A stretch of 64,000 nucleotides of DNA from Acidobacteria bacterium UBA2161 (GTDB lineage Bacteria; Acidobacteriota; Vicinamibacteria; Vicinamibacterales; UBA823): the NCBI GenBank assembly GCA_002328835.1, contig DCWN01000007.1, forward strand, positions 2,844 through 66,843, given 5' to 3'. Shown in pieces: positions 35,780 through 45,354 of this stretch (the first letter of the stretch is position 1; each line of letters opens with the position of its first letter). A program made the translations under genes and the position numbers. Below the pieces are notes generated by a model. The model did no database searches and was not told the DNA's origin. It was given only the letters and a program-made list of their open reading frames with translations.

Positions 35780-35785
35780 ATTATA
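35780..35785 (-). promoter_or_regulatory. TATAAT -10-like element
   Basis: A perfect TATAAT on the minus strand lies about 12 bases before the lipoprotein ATG. It implies a leader of only a few bases. No -35 match was seen at standard spacing. Confidence 0.45.
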
Positions 35786-35958
35786 GTAGGAAAAATCCCC
35801 AACGCCTCCAGGCCGCCGGTGGCCGGCACGGCCAGGCAGCTGAATCAGCCCTGTTTCATGGGGCTCCTGTCGACCTTGTCGGCGGAGGCCCGGCAGTCTT
35901 CTTGCAGTGTCCTCTTGCAGGACGGGGCCCGCAGGGGGCCCCGGGAGGAGGGGCGCAA

Positions 35959-37662
35959 ATGCAGGCTGCCGCCTTCGAAGTGACCCACCATCAATTTCTC
36001 GATTCCTCCGGCCGGCCGGTGCAACCGTTGCCAGAGTTCGCGCATGACGGGAAGACGCTGCGCGAGTTGTATCGCGCGATGGTGTTGACCCGGACGTTCG
36101 ACACGAAGGCGATCGCACTGCAGCGCAGCAGCCGCCTCGGCACCTATCCGTCGTCGCTCGGGCAAGAAGCGGTGTCGGTCGGTCTGGCCGCGGCGATGGC
36201 GGCCGAAGACGTCCTGCTGCCGGCGTTCCGGGAGCACGGCGCTCAGCTCTGGCGCGGCGTCACGCCGACCGAAATGTTCCTCTACTGGGGCGGTGACGAG
36301 CGCGGCAGCGACTTCGCCGTGCCGCGAGAAGATCTTCCGAACTCCGTCCCGATCGGCAGCCAGGCGCCGCAGGCGGTCGGCAACTGGCGCGTGCCGGTCG
36401 TCTTCGTCATCGCCAACAACCAGTGGGCGATCTCCGTGCCCCGGGCCGCGCAGACGCTGGCCCAGAAAGCGATCGCCGCGGGCATCCCCGGCGAGCAGGT
36501 CGACGGCAACGATGTCATCGCGGTGCGCCAGATCGTCGGCGAAGCACTGCGCGTGGCCCGAACCGGCGGCGGTCCGCACGTCGTGGAGGCGCTGACCTAT
36601 CGGCTCTCGAACCACACGACGGCCGACAGCGCCAAGCGCTACCGCGACGAGGCCGCCGTCGCCGAGGCGTGGAAACACGAACCGATCGCCCGGCTCCGAG
36701 CCTACCTCACCGCTCAGGACGTCTGGTCGGAGGACGAGCGCGTCATCGTCCTCGGCGAGGACGTGGGCGTCGACGGCGGCGTGTTCCGCGTGACCGACGG
36801 CCTGATCCACCGGTTCGGGCCTGATCGGGTGCTCGACACGCCGATCGCCGAAGCGGGCATCGCAGGGGTTTCGGTCGGCCTCGCCGCGCAGGGGATGTGA
36901 CCCGTCGCGGAGATCCAGTTCCTGGGGTTCCTGTACGCGACGATCGACCAGCTCGTGAACCATGCGGCGCGCCTGCGGACACGAACGCGCGGCCGGCTCA
37001 CCTGCCCGCTGGTGCTGCGAGCACCCTACAGCGGCGGCATTCACGCCCTCGAGCATCATTCGGAGAGCACCGAAGCGATGCTGGCGCACATCCCCGGTCT
37101 GCGCGTCGTGATCCCGTCGTCGCCGGCGCGCGCCTACGGCCTGCTGCTGGCGGCGATCCGCGATCCGGATCCGGTGGTCTTTCTCGAACCGAAACGGATC
37201 TACCGTGCCGGGCATGAAGAGGTTGTCGACGACGGCACGGCGCTCCCACTCGACACCTGCTTCCGCGTGCGCGAGGGCGGCGACGTGACGCTCATCACCT
37301 GGGGGGCGATGCTCGTCGAGACGACGACCGCGGCGGGCATGCTGGCCTCGCAGGGGATCGAGGCGGAAGTCATCGACGTGGCGACGCTGAAGCCGATCGA
37401 CATGGAGACGATCGTGGCGTCGGTGAGCAAGACGGGCCGCGCCGTGATCGTCCACGAGGCGGCGCTCTCGGGCGGCCTCGGCGGGGAGATCGCCGCGCGG
37501 CTGGCCGAGCACGACGGCGTGCTGCGCGCGCCGGTGCGGCGCGTGACCGGCTACGACACCGTGATGCCGCTGGCGAGACTCGAGAAACACTACCTGCCGT
37601 CGATATCCAGAATCATGACCGCCGTGCGGGAAACGATGCCAGCCGAACTGCAGGCTCGATGA
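35959..37662 (+). pseudogene. Degraded 2-oxoacid dehydrogenase E1 alpha-beta locus
   Basis: Good RBS (GGAGGAGGGG) and ATG 35959 open an E1-alpha frame ([21 protein letters not shown] ...). At about 36380 the frame jumps from GSQAPQAVG to [18 protein letters not shown], losing about 35 residues including the thiamine-binding GDG region. At about 36730 the alpha C-terminus runs directly into E1-beta ([20 protein letters not shown]), fusing the subunits. A TGA at 36898-36900 then replaces an expected Arg in GMxPVAEIQF. E1-beta continues in the same frame to its normal end. Both deletions keep frame. No E2 or E3 gene follows. Active pyruvate or branched-chain dehydrogenase from this locus is very unlikely. 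Confidence 0.85.
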
Positions 37663-37716
37663 CCACGGTCCTCGTGACCAGTCGGCCTCGGTGTCTTCGG
37701 CACGTATGAGACAATC

Positions 37717-37735
37717 GCCCCTGAATCTCAGGGGC
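37717..37735 (+). promoter_or_regulatory. Hairpin sequestering the eutBC ribosome binding site
   Basis: GCCCCTGA and TCAGGGGC form a perfect 8-bp stem with a 3-base loop. The right arm contains AGGGG, the only good Shine-Dalgarno at proper distance from the ATG at 37744. Ribosome access may depend on opening this hairpin. Confidence 0.45.
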
Positions 37736-37743
37736 TCATCGGG

Positions 37744-40089
37744 ATGACACAGGCCAGACGAACTGCTCCAAGCAATGCGGCAGACGCACTGACTCAACGT
37801 CACGCCCTCCCTCGTCGGTCGTTCCTCTCGGGCCTTCTCGCAGCCGCCTCCTGGACCTTCAGCGGAGCCTTCTCCCGATCCGGGCATGCCTCCGCAGCCA
37901 GGATGGCAACCCGCGGTCAGGACCTTTTCTCACATATTTCGCAGAACAGGGGGCAATTCGACGCAACGTTCTATCGACAGCTGCTGGGCGCCGCAAACGA
38001 GTTCAAAGAAGGTGATCAGGCCATAGGCGTTGCGGCACGCGACGAAGAAACGCGCACGCGGGCGCGGGAGCTCCTTGGGAACACTCGAATCGGCGACCTG
38101 ATCGACAACCCCGTTTTTGAAGATGAACTGTACTCGTTCATCGAAGAGTCGGTCGACCGGACGGTCACCGAGACGCTCAGTGGCTGGACCGTTGACGAGC
38201 TGAAGGAGTTCTTGCTCAGCAGCAGCGAAGACGAGATCCAGAAGATCATGCCGGGTCTACCCAGCGACATCATTGGCTGTGTAGTCAAGCTGATGACTAA
38301 CGACGAGCTGATCCGGATCGGCCGCAAGGTGTTCAATCCCCTGCCCGGCTCGAAGATCGGCGCCAGAGGCTACATGGGCGCGAGGATCCAGCCGAATTCG
38401 CCGACCGACAACGTGGACGACATCCGATGGCAGGTGTTCAACGGGTGGGCGTACGCGGTCGGCGACGTCGTCCTGGGGACCAACCCCGTCTCGAGTGAGA
38501 TCGAGTCGGTAGCAGCGATCGAAAATACGCTGGCAGAGATTCTCGACACCTTCGGACTGGAAGAGATGCTTCCCCAGTGCGTCCTGTCGCACATCGACGT
38601 CCAGGCCGAAGTCGAACGCCGCGCTCCCGGAACGACTGGAATCTGGTTTCAGAGTCTGGGGGGAGTCGCGGACGCCAACACGACGTTCGATCTCACCGTT
38701 CAAAAGATGGTAGATCACGCCGCCAGCCGAACCGGCAAGTACGGACTCTACTTCGAGACCGGTCAGGGTGCCGACGCCACGAACGGACACGGCAAGGGCT
38801 TCGACATGGTGATCCACGAGGCCCGCAAGTACGGTTTCGCGCGCGCCCTGAAAGCGCGTGTGGCGGAGGCGCAGCAAGATGCGGATAGGCCGCCGGCGCC
38901 GTGGGTCCACGTCAATGACGTTGCGGGCTTCATCGGACCGGAGATTTTCCGGACGCGCGAACAGCTGGTCCGCTGCTGCCTTGAAGACACCGTTGCGGGC
39001 AAGCTCCACGGCCTGACGATCGGGCTCGACATCTGTTCAACCCTGCACATGGACGTCGACTTGGACGACCTCAACTGGTGCATCGACCGGATCCTGCCGG
39101 CCAATCCGGCCTATCTGATGGCGCTTCCGACGAAGAACGACCCGATGTTGAGCTACCTGACGACCGGCTTCCAGGATCATGTCCGCATCCGCGAGAAGCT
39201 TGGCTACAAGGTCGACGACGCGATGTGGCGCTTCTTCAAGGACCTCGAGGTTATCGACACCGACGGGCACCCGACTCGGCACTTCGGCCAGCCCGCGTGG
39301 GTCTACATGAAATACCGACAGCGAAGAGGGGACCGGCGCCCGGCGGCGGAGATCCTCGTTGAAGGTCGGCGTCACATCGAGGACGTTCGGAGCCGCGGAG
39401 TCTTCATCGCCGAGAGCCACGGCCGAGAGGTCTGGCAGCTGGATTCCGAGCTCGATCGTCAGATTCGGCACCTCTATCGGGACTCGAAGGAATCGATCTG
39501 GGCCGAATTGCCCACGGATTTCGCCTCAGGTGTGAAGCCGAGTCTCGAGGTGGCCACGACGTCGGAGAGCCGCAGAGACTACATCCTGCACCCTCCCACC
39601 GGCGAGACGCTCCGTCCATCGTCAGAACGAGCGATTCGTCGGCTGGCGGCGAACCGGGACGATCGTTACGATGCGCAGATCGTGATTTCGGACGGTCTCA
39701 ACGCCTATGCGTTGATCGACGAGGGACACCTGCAGCCTTTTCTGAGGGTGCTTCGCCCCGAGCTTGGCAAGGCCGGTTTCAACCTCGCGCCCGAGCACAT
39801 CGTCGTCACCGCCGGCCGCGTCCGCGCCGGCTACCGAATCGGCGAATTGCTCTTCGGAGGTTCGGGAGCTGGCGGATTCAAGCGGTCAATCCTCCACATC
39901 GTCGGCGAACGTCCAGGCTCCGGCCACCACGCCTTCTCCGTCTACATCACCCGCGCTCCGACAACGACCTGGGCCACCCCCGGGCTCACCGATCACAACC
40001 TGACGAAAGTCGTCTCCGGCATAGCCGACACCGCCCTCGACCCGACCGAAGCCGCCGCCGACACCGTGAGAATCCTCTCATCGATGTGA
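37744..40089 (+). CDS. Tat-signal EutB-EutC fusion (ethanolamine ammonia-lyase)
   Basis: A 781-residue fusion of both subunits of adenosylcobalamin-dependent ethanolamine ammonia-lyase, which makes acetaldehyde and ammonia. Residues 1-51 look like a Tat signal (PRRSFLSGLLAAASW, AxA at 49-51). The EutB barrel (about 55-510) retains residues aligning with the known substrate and cofactor set: R214 and Q216 in ARIQPN, N247 in GTNPV, E338 in FETGQG, F396 in GFIGPE and D429 in GLDIC. After a linker, the EutC domain (about 520-781) has VISDGLNAYAL and GELLFGG, then GERPGSGHHAFS. No other eut genes or microcompartment genes are nearby. Family members are usually separate, unsignalled cytosolic subunits. 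Confidence 0.9.
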   Translation: MTQARRTAPSNAADALTQRHALPRRSFLSGLLAAASWTFSGAFSRSGHASAARMATRGQDLFSHISQNRGQFDATFYRQLLGAANEFKEGDQAIGVAARDEETRTRARELLGNTRIGDLIDNPVFEDELYSFIEESVDRTVTETLSGWTVDELKEFLLSSSEDEIQKIMPGLPSDIIGCVVKLMTNDELIRIGRKVFNPLPGSKIGARGYMGARIQPNSPTDNVDDIRWQVFNGWAYAVGDVVLGTNPVSSEIESVAAIENTLAEILDTFGLEEMLPQCVLSHIDVQAEVERRAPGTTGIWFQSLGGVADANTTFDLTVQKMVDHAASRTGKYGLYFETGQGADATNGHGKGFDMVIHEARKYGFARALKARVAEAQQDADRPPAPWVHVNDVAGFIGPEIFRTREQLVRCCLEDTVAGKLHGLTIGLDICSTLHMDVDLDDLNWCIDRILPANPAYLMALPTKNDPMLSYLTTGFQDHVRIREKLGYKVDDAMWRFFKDLEVIDTDGHPTRHFGQPAWVYMKYRQRRGDRRPAAEILVEGRRHIEDVRSRGVFIAESHGREVWQLDSELDRQIRHLYRDSKESIWAELPTDFASGVKPSLEVATTSESRRDYILHPPTGETLRPSSERAIRRLAANRDDRYDAQIVISDGLNAYALIDEGHLQPFLRVLRPELGKAGFNLAPEHIVVTAGRVRAGYRIGELLFGGSGAGGFKRSILHIVGERPGSGHHAFSVYITRAPTTTWATPGLTDHNLTKVVSGIADTALDPTEAAADTVRILSSM

Positions 40090-40198
40090 CTCGATAGCCG
40101 CTCGATTCGACCGGGCCCGGCCGAGTGTGGCGAGGAGCGGGACGCCAGTGTAGACTGCTCAGACCGCCTCTGGCATTCACAGTTCGCAGGGAGTCTTG

Positions 40199-42508
40199 AT
40201 GCGCTACACACTCTCGTTGCTGTTCGTACTGCCCGTGTTGCTACCGGCTTCGACGCTCGCGCAGCCGGTCGTGACCGCCGACGATTACGCCCGGGCCGAG
40301 CGGTTTCTGGGCGGCCAGACCGACCCGCTGGTGACGGGCGTCATCACGAGCGCTACATGGCTCGACGGCGATCGACTCGCCTACCAGAACCGGATTCCCG
40401 AGGGCCGTGAGTTCGTGATCGCCGACCCGGCCGACGGAACCCGGGCGCGCGCCTTCGACCACGAGCGGCTGGCCGACGCGCTCGGCGCCGCGACCGGAAA
40501 CGACCAGAGTTTCGACGCATTCGACCTGCCCGCGCAGGGCCGCTTCGCCGACGACGGGGCCTCGATCACCTTCGGCTCACGCGGACGCCAGTACACCTGC
40601 GTCATCGAGAGCCACGTCTGTAGCCGGGTACCGCGCGAGGAAGTCGCGGCGGCGCGAAACGCCATCGTCTCACCCGACGGCCGGCGCGCCGCCTTCATTC
40701 GCGATTACAACCTGTGGGTACGCGACCTGCCGACGGGTGACGAGACCCAGCTCACGGCCGACGGCGCCGAGCACTACGGCTACGCGACCAACAACGCGGG
40801 GTGGGTCCGCAGCGACCAGCCCGTTCTGCTCTGGTCGCCCGATTCCGAGAAGATCGCGACCTTTCAGCACGACGGCCGCAACGTCGGCGAGATGTACCTG
40901 GTGTCGACCGAGGTCGGACACTCGGAGTTAGAGGCTTGGAAGTACCCGCTGGCCGGCGACGACCACATCTTCACGATGCGCCGCATCGTCGCCCACGTCG
41001 ACGATGCGCGTGTCGTGGACCTGCTGATGGCGCCCGACCCGCACCGCTCGACGATTTCCGACCACGTCGCGACTCGCGGCGGTCAGTGGCTGGACGTCGA
41101 GTGGAGTGACGACTCGTCGTTGCTCGCGTTCGTGTCGTCCTCGCGCGATCACAAGCAGGCGACACTCCGCCTGGCCGACGCCGTGGCCGGCGAGGTGCGC
41201 GAGGTGATGAGCGAGACGGCGGAGACCTACTTCGAGTCGGGCCAGGGCCGGGTCAACTGGCACGTCCTGCCAGAGTCGAACGAGGCGATCTGGTTCTCGG
41301 AACGGGACAACTGGGGCCACCTTTACTTGTACGACCTCGAGCGCGGCGAGCTGAAGCACCGGATCACGTCTGGCGACTGGACGGTGCTCCAGCTGCGGCG
41401 GATCGACAAGCCTAACCGGATGCTGTACTTCACGGCAGCCGGGCGGGAGCCGGGCGATCCCTACTTCCACTACCTGTACCGGATCGGCATGGACGGTTCG
41501 GACCTGGAGCTGCTGACACCCGAGCCGGCGCACCACGCCGTCACGCTGTCGGCGTCGGGCGACTATTTCGTCGACAACTACTCGACGCCGGCGACGCCTG
41601 GCGCCGCGGTCCTGCGCCGGGCCGATGGCAACTCGGTCATGACACTCGAGGAGACCGACATCTCACGCCTCGAGGCGCATGGCTGGCAAGCGCCGATTCC
41701 GTTCACCGTCACTGCGCGCGACGGCGTGACCGATCTCCACGGCCTGATGTATCAGCCGTCTGTTCTCGACCAGTCACGCTCCTACCCGGTGCTCAACTAC
41801 CTCTATCCGGGCCCACAGGGCGGCAGCGTCGGCAGCCGCGCGTTCCGGCCGGCCCGCGCGGATAAGCAGGCGATCGCCGAGCTCGGGTTCATCGTCGTCG
41901 AGGTCGACGCGATGGGCACGCCGGGGCGGTCGAAGTCGTTCCACGACGTCTACTACGGGAACATGGGCGACAACGGGCTGCCCGATCAGATCGCGATGAT
42001 CCAGGAACTGGCGGGGCGGCATCCATGGATGGACCTCGACCGGGTCGGCATCTGGGGACACTCGGGCGGCGGCTTCGCTTCGACCGACGCCATCCTCCGC
42101 TATCCCGACTTCTACAAGGTCGCGGTCTCTGGCGCCGGCAACCACGACAACCGGAACTACGAGGACGACTGGGCCGAGAAGTGGCAGGGACTTCTCGAAA
42201 CGGACCCCGATGGCACGACGAACTACGACAACCAGGCGAACCAGCTGCTTGCCGAGAACCTGAAGGGGAAGCTGCTGCTGGCGCACGGCACGATGGACAG
42301 CAACGTGCCGCCGTCGAACACGCTGCTGGTCGTCGACGCGTTGATCGCGGCCAACAAGGACTTCGATCTGGTCATGTTCCCGAACCGCGGCCACGGCTTC
42401 GGCCGCGAGCCGTACTGGATGCGGCGGCGCTGGGACTACTTTGTGGAGCACCTGCTCGGCGCCGAACCGCCGAAGGAGTACGAGCTGGGTACGATTGCAG
42501 GACGGTGA
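40199..42508 (+). CDS. S9-family prolyl oligopeptidase (dipeptidyl-peptidase IV-like)
   Basis: A 769-residue exported serine peptidase (signal ending PASTLAQ). A DPP-IV-type beta-propeller (about 60-500) precedes the alpha/beta-hydrolase domain. Catalytic elements: nucleophile Ser in GIWGHSGGGFAS, Asp in HGTMDSNVPP, and His in NRGHGFG. It should release dipeptides from peptide N-termini in the periplasm. The ATG at 40199 has AGGGAG about seven bases upstream; an overlapping TTG at 40196 is less likely. It follows the EutBC gene by about 110 bp; no functional link is apparent. Confidence 0.93.
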   Translation: MRYTLSLLFVLPVLLPASTLAQPVVTADDYARAERFLGGQTDPLVTGVITSATWLDGDRLAYQNRIPEGREFVIADPADGTRARAFDHERLADALGAATGNDQSFDAFDLPAQGRFADDGASITFGSRGRQYTCVIESHVCSRVPREEVAAARNAIVSPDGRRAAFIRDYNLWVRDLPTGDETQLTADGAEHYGYATNNAGWVRSDQPVLLWSPDSEKIATFQHDGRNVGEMYLVSTEVGHSELEAWKYPLAGDDHIFTMRRIVAHVDDARVVDLLMAPDPHRSTISDHVATRGGQWLDVEWSDDSSLLAFVSSSRDHKQATLRLADAVAGEVREVMSETAETYFESGQGRVNWHVLPESNEAIWFSERDNWGHLYLYDLERGELKHRITSGDWTVLQLRRIDKPNRMLYFTAAGREPGDPYFHYLYRIGMDGSDLELLTPEPAHHAVTLSASGDYFVDNYSTPATPGAAVLRRADGNSVMTLEETDISRLEAHGWQAPIPFTVTARDGVTDLHGLMYQPSVLDQSRSYPVLNYLYPGPQGGSVGSRAFRPARADKQAIAELGFIVVEVDAMGTPGRSKSFHDVYYGNMGDNGLPDQIAMIQELAGRHPWMDLDRVGIWGHSGGGFASTDAILRYPDFYKVAVSGAGNHDNRNYEDDWAEKWQGLLETDPDGTTNYDNQANQLLAENLKGKLLLAHGTMDSNVPPSNTLLVVDALIAANKDFDLVMFPNRGHGFGREPYWMRRRWDYFVEHLLGAEPPKEYELGTIAGR

Positions 42509-42537
42509 CGTCACCATGCCGTCGTTGGGGCAACCAA

Positions 42538-42551
42538 GGCCTGAAACGGCC
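42538..42551 (+). repeat. Weak palindromic repeat copy
   Basis: GGCC-TGAAAC-GGCC between the peptidase and propeller genes shares the TGA loop of the repeat family. It lacks the long GC arms and the GCGCCACC flank. It may be a decayed copy. Confidence 0.35.
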
Positions 42552-42606
42552 CCGAGCCCGGCATCGTCATGATGTTCGACACGACGAACACTTGGAGGAA
42601 CGATCC

Positions 42607-43929
42607 GTGACCCGACGACCGCTCCTGTGGCTCCTGGTTCTTGTCATCGTTACGGCCTGGGCCGCCCCCGCCGCGGCGCAGTCCGGCGAGGCCCACTGGC
42701 CGCAGTGGCGCGGGCCGACGGCAACCGGAGCGTCGGCCGACGCCACGCCGCCGCTCGAGTGGAGCGAGACCGAGAACATCAGATGGAAGATCGAGGTGCC
42801 CGGCCGCGGCTCGGGCTCGCCCGTCATCTGGGGCGACCAGCTCTTCCTCCTGACCGCCGTGCCCACCAACGTCGCCGACGACGCCGCGCACGAACCCCGC
42901 GGTGGGTACAGCCCGCGTGACCTTCACCAGTTCATGGTGATGGCGATCGATCGCCACGACGGCAGCATCATCTGGGAGCGAACCGCCCGCGAGAATACGC
43001 CGCACGAGGCGACGCACGGTGAGAACGGCAGCTGGGCATCGAGTTCAGCCGTCACGAACGGAGAACTGGTGTTCGCATCGTTCGAGTCCGAGGGCCTCTA
43101 CGCCTACACCATGGATGGCGCGCTCGTCTGGGAGAACGACTTCGGCGACAAGACGATGCGGAACCAGTTCGGTGAGGGCACGACGCCGGCGTTGCACGGC
43201 GACCGGCTCGTCGTCGTCTGGGACCATCAGGGTCAGTCGTTCGTCGCCGCGCTCGACGCCGCCACCGGCGAAGAGGTCTGGCGGACGAACCGCGACGAAA
43301 TCGACTCCTGGGCGACGCCGCTCATCGTCGAACACGGCGGCGGCGCCCAGATCATCGTGAGCGGCCGCGATCAGCTGTTCAGCTACGACCTGGAGAACGG
43401 TGACGTCGTCTGGTACGCCGACGGCATGACGATGAACCCGATCCCGTCGCCGGTCGCCGCCGATGGGCTGGTCATCATCATGGCCGGCTACCGCGGGAAC
43501 GACCTGAAGGCGGTCGATCTGTCGCTGGCCAAGGGCGACATCACCGGCACCGATGCGATCGTCTGGGCGTTCGACCGTGATACGCCCTACGTTCCGTCGC
43601 CGCTTCTGTACGAAGACCACCTCTACTTCCTGAAGCGGAACAACGGGCTCCTGTCGGTCTTCGACGCCAGGACCGGCACACCCCACTACCAGTTGCAGCG
43701 GCTGCCCGAGGTCCCGAACATCTTCGCCTCACCGGTGGGCGCGGCGGGGCGTGTCTACCTCCCAGGACGCGACGGCACGACGCTCGTCATCCGCCACGGC
43801 GGGACCTACGAGGTGCTCGCCGCCAATACGCTTGCCGACGGCTTCGACGCCTCGCCGGCGCTCGTCGGCGACACGATCTACCTGCGCGGCTATAACAGCC
43901 TGTACGCCATCGGCGAAGGCGGAAACTAG
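42607..43929 (+). CDS. PQQ-like beta-propeller repeat protein, secreted
   Basis: A 440-residue secreted propeller (signal ending AAPAAAQ). The opening WPQWRGPTATGASADATPPLEW is typical of the outer-membrane/PQQ-like WD propellers common in Planctomycetes and Acidobacteria. Repeats such as LDAATGEEVWRT and YDLENGDVVWYAD recur. Catalytic calcium/PQQ residues are not obvious, so a non-enzymatic binding role is as likely as dehydrogenase activity. The GTG start at 42607 follows GGAGG at eight bases. Its TAG stop shares the palindrome CTAG with the stop of the convergent DUF5107 gene. Confidence 0.82.
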   Translation: MTRRPLLWLLVLVIVTAWAAPAAAQSGEAHWPQWRGPTATGASADATPPLEWSETENIRWKIEVPGRGSGSPVIWGDQLFLLTAVPTNVADDAAHEPRGGYSPRDLHQFMVMAIDRHDGSIIWERTARENTPHEATHGENGSWASSSAVTNGELVFASFESEGLYAYTMDGALVWENDFGDKTMRNQFGEGTTPALHGDRLVVVWDHQGQSFVAALDAATGEEVWRTNRDEIDSWATPLIVEHGGGAQIIVSGRDQLFSYDLENGDVVWYADGMTMNPIPSPVAADGLVIIMAGYRGNDLKAVDLSLAKGDITGTDAIVWAFDRDTPYVPSPLLYEDHLYFLKRNNGLLSVFDARTGTPHYQLQRLPEVPNIFASPVGAAGRVYLPGRDGTTLVIRHGGTYEVLAANTLADGFDASPALVGDTIYLRGYNSLYAIGEGGN

Positions 43930-45329
43930 CGCGGGTCGGGCTCGGCCAGGATTTCCATCCACCCCTCGCGGTCGGAGCCGACGCGCAGCCGCAGGTCGGC
44001 CGGGGTCAACGCGTCGAACTCGGCCAAATCGACCAGTTCAAGGAATGGCGTCGTCGGGTCGATCGACAGTTCCCAGCGCTGTTGCGGGGCGCCGGCCGCG
44101 CCTGAGCCTCCGCCCAGGAGTTCGACCGTTCCCCGCCACGCACCTGACGGACAGAGCGCAATCGTCGCGCGACCGGTGTCGGCCGATACGCGGAGCGTGA
44201 CGGCGAGGTCACGATTCGCGAAGGTCAGGCCGCCGGTCCCATGGTACGGGTACATCCATTCGGTCCATTCGATCGCTTCACCCGGCGACAGCGGCCGTCG
44301 CTCATCGGGATACGTCCGGCTGGTGCCACCCCACATCTCGGCGTAGCCGGCGTTCGGCGCGCTCGAGCCCATCGGGATCCCGGTCGGCCGGTGGCCGTAG
44401 GTCCAGACGTCGACGCCGGGCGTCACCTCCGGGTCGAACACCCGAACGATCCCTTCGCCGGCGTCGTGCGAATACGCGCTGTAGAAGCCATGCGCGAGAC
44501 CATCGGCCATCAGGTCGCCCATCGCCGACCAGCCGTCGATGAACCGGAGCGGGCTCGTCGCCCAGTCCTGGGGACTCGGTCCGAGATTCGCCTGCCACCG
44601 CCCCTCGATGAGAATCCGTTCGGTCGGAATGATGAACTCGGTGCCGTCGGTCAGTTCGTTCTGACCGCCCGGCGCCCACTGCGGGTTGACCCAGTGGGCG
44701 TACTCGATCGTCTCGTCCGTCGGGTTCGTGATCCCGATCGTCGTCTCGAAGAACGCCCGATCCGGTCGGAGTGCGATCTCTATCGTCTCCGCGAGGCCGG
44801 TGCCCGGTTCGCGCACCCGCATTCGAACCGCCTTCCGCCGGCCGGAATCCTCGGCAATCTCCCAATCCCACGGCAACGCCCAGGTCGTGCCGTGCTCGTC
44901 ACCCGGCAGCGTGTACTCGATACCGCCGATCCAGAGCCACCATCCGGTGTCGTTGGCGGCGCCACCGACGGTCGCAATGTCGTTGTGCCAGAGCGTCTCG
45001 TGGCCGGTCGGCTTGTAGACGAACGAGTAGACCCGCCCCATCGCCGGCAGCAGCGTGAGTCGGACGTAGCGGTTCTCGAGGACGACGGCCGCGTGATCCT
45101 TCTGCACGATCCGTTGGCGGTCGACCCGCCGGAGATCGAGATGCGGGTACGGATCACCGTCGCGGTAGTAGATCGCCGGCTCGTAGTCGACCTGAGGGAT
45201 CGTCAGCGTGACGGTGTCGCGCGAGAACTGAGGCCGGGCCTGATCAGGGGCCTGAACGGACACCGATGCGGCGCCTGAGGAAAGCGCAAGCGTCGCGGCA
45301 ACGGCCGGCACGCAGCGTCGGACCCACAC
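43926..45329 (-). CDS. DUF5107-type secreted protein
   Basis: A 467-residue exported protein that matches, from memory, the DUF5107 beta-supersandwich pattern. Supporting segments include VVLENRYVRLTLLPAMGRVYSFVYKPTGHE, read here as AMGRVYSFVYKPTG, plus HWVNPQWAPGG and GHRPTGIPMG. Such folds resemble galactose-mutarotase-like domains and may bind sugars. The GTG start at 45329 is chosen for the GAGG seven bases upstream and the following signal-like stretch ([16 protein letters not shown]). It follows the methyltransferase gene by 25 bp, so the two are likely an operon. Its function is unknown. Confidence 0.7.
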   Translation of the reverse strand: MWVRRCVPAVAATLALSSGAASVSVQAPDQARPQFSRDTVTLTIPQVDYEPAIYYRDGDPYPHLDLRRVDRQRIVQKDHAAVVLENRYVRLTLLPAMGRVYSFVYKPTGHETLWHNDIATVGGAANDTGWWLWIGGIEYTLPGDEHGTTWALPWDWEIAEDSGRRKAVRMRVREPGTGLAETIEIALRPDRAFFETTIGITNPTDETIEYAHWVNPQWAPGGQNELTDGTEFIIPTERILIEGRWQANLGPSPQDWATSPLRFIDGWSAMGDLMADGLAHGFYSAYSHDAGEGIVRVFDPEVTPGVDVWTYGHRPTGIPMGSSAPNAGYAEMWGGTSRTYPDERRPLSPGEAIEWTEWMYPYHGTGGLTFANRDLAVTLRVSADTGRATIALCPSGAWRGTVELLGGGSGAAGAPQQRWELSIDPTTPFLELVDLAEFDALTPADLRLRVGSDREGWMEILAEPDPR

Positions 45330-45354
45330 CCGCCCACCTCGATCGGCGCGGTAC

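Noticed and set aside
36898..36900. TGA (and TAG at 46374, TAA at 29597) as recoded sense codons such as selenocysteine or pyrrolysine
   Set aside because: Three different stop codons are involved, the expected residues are not Sec or Pyl sites, and two of the genes carry further deletions or truncation. Nonsense mutation is simpler.
37663..37743. Cobalamin riboswitch upstream of the B12-dependent fusion gene
   Set aside because: The leader is only about 80 bases and no B12-box-like conserved core was found; only a short hairpin is present.
43926..43929. Shared CTAG for convergent stop codons as a functional signal
   Set aside because: A 4-bp palindrome serving both TAG stops is probably coincidence of close packing.
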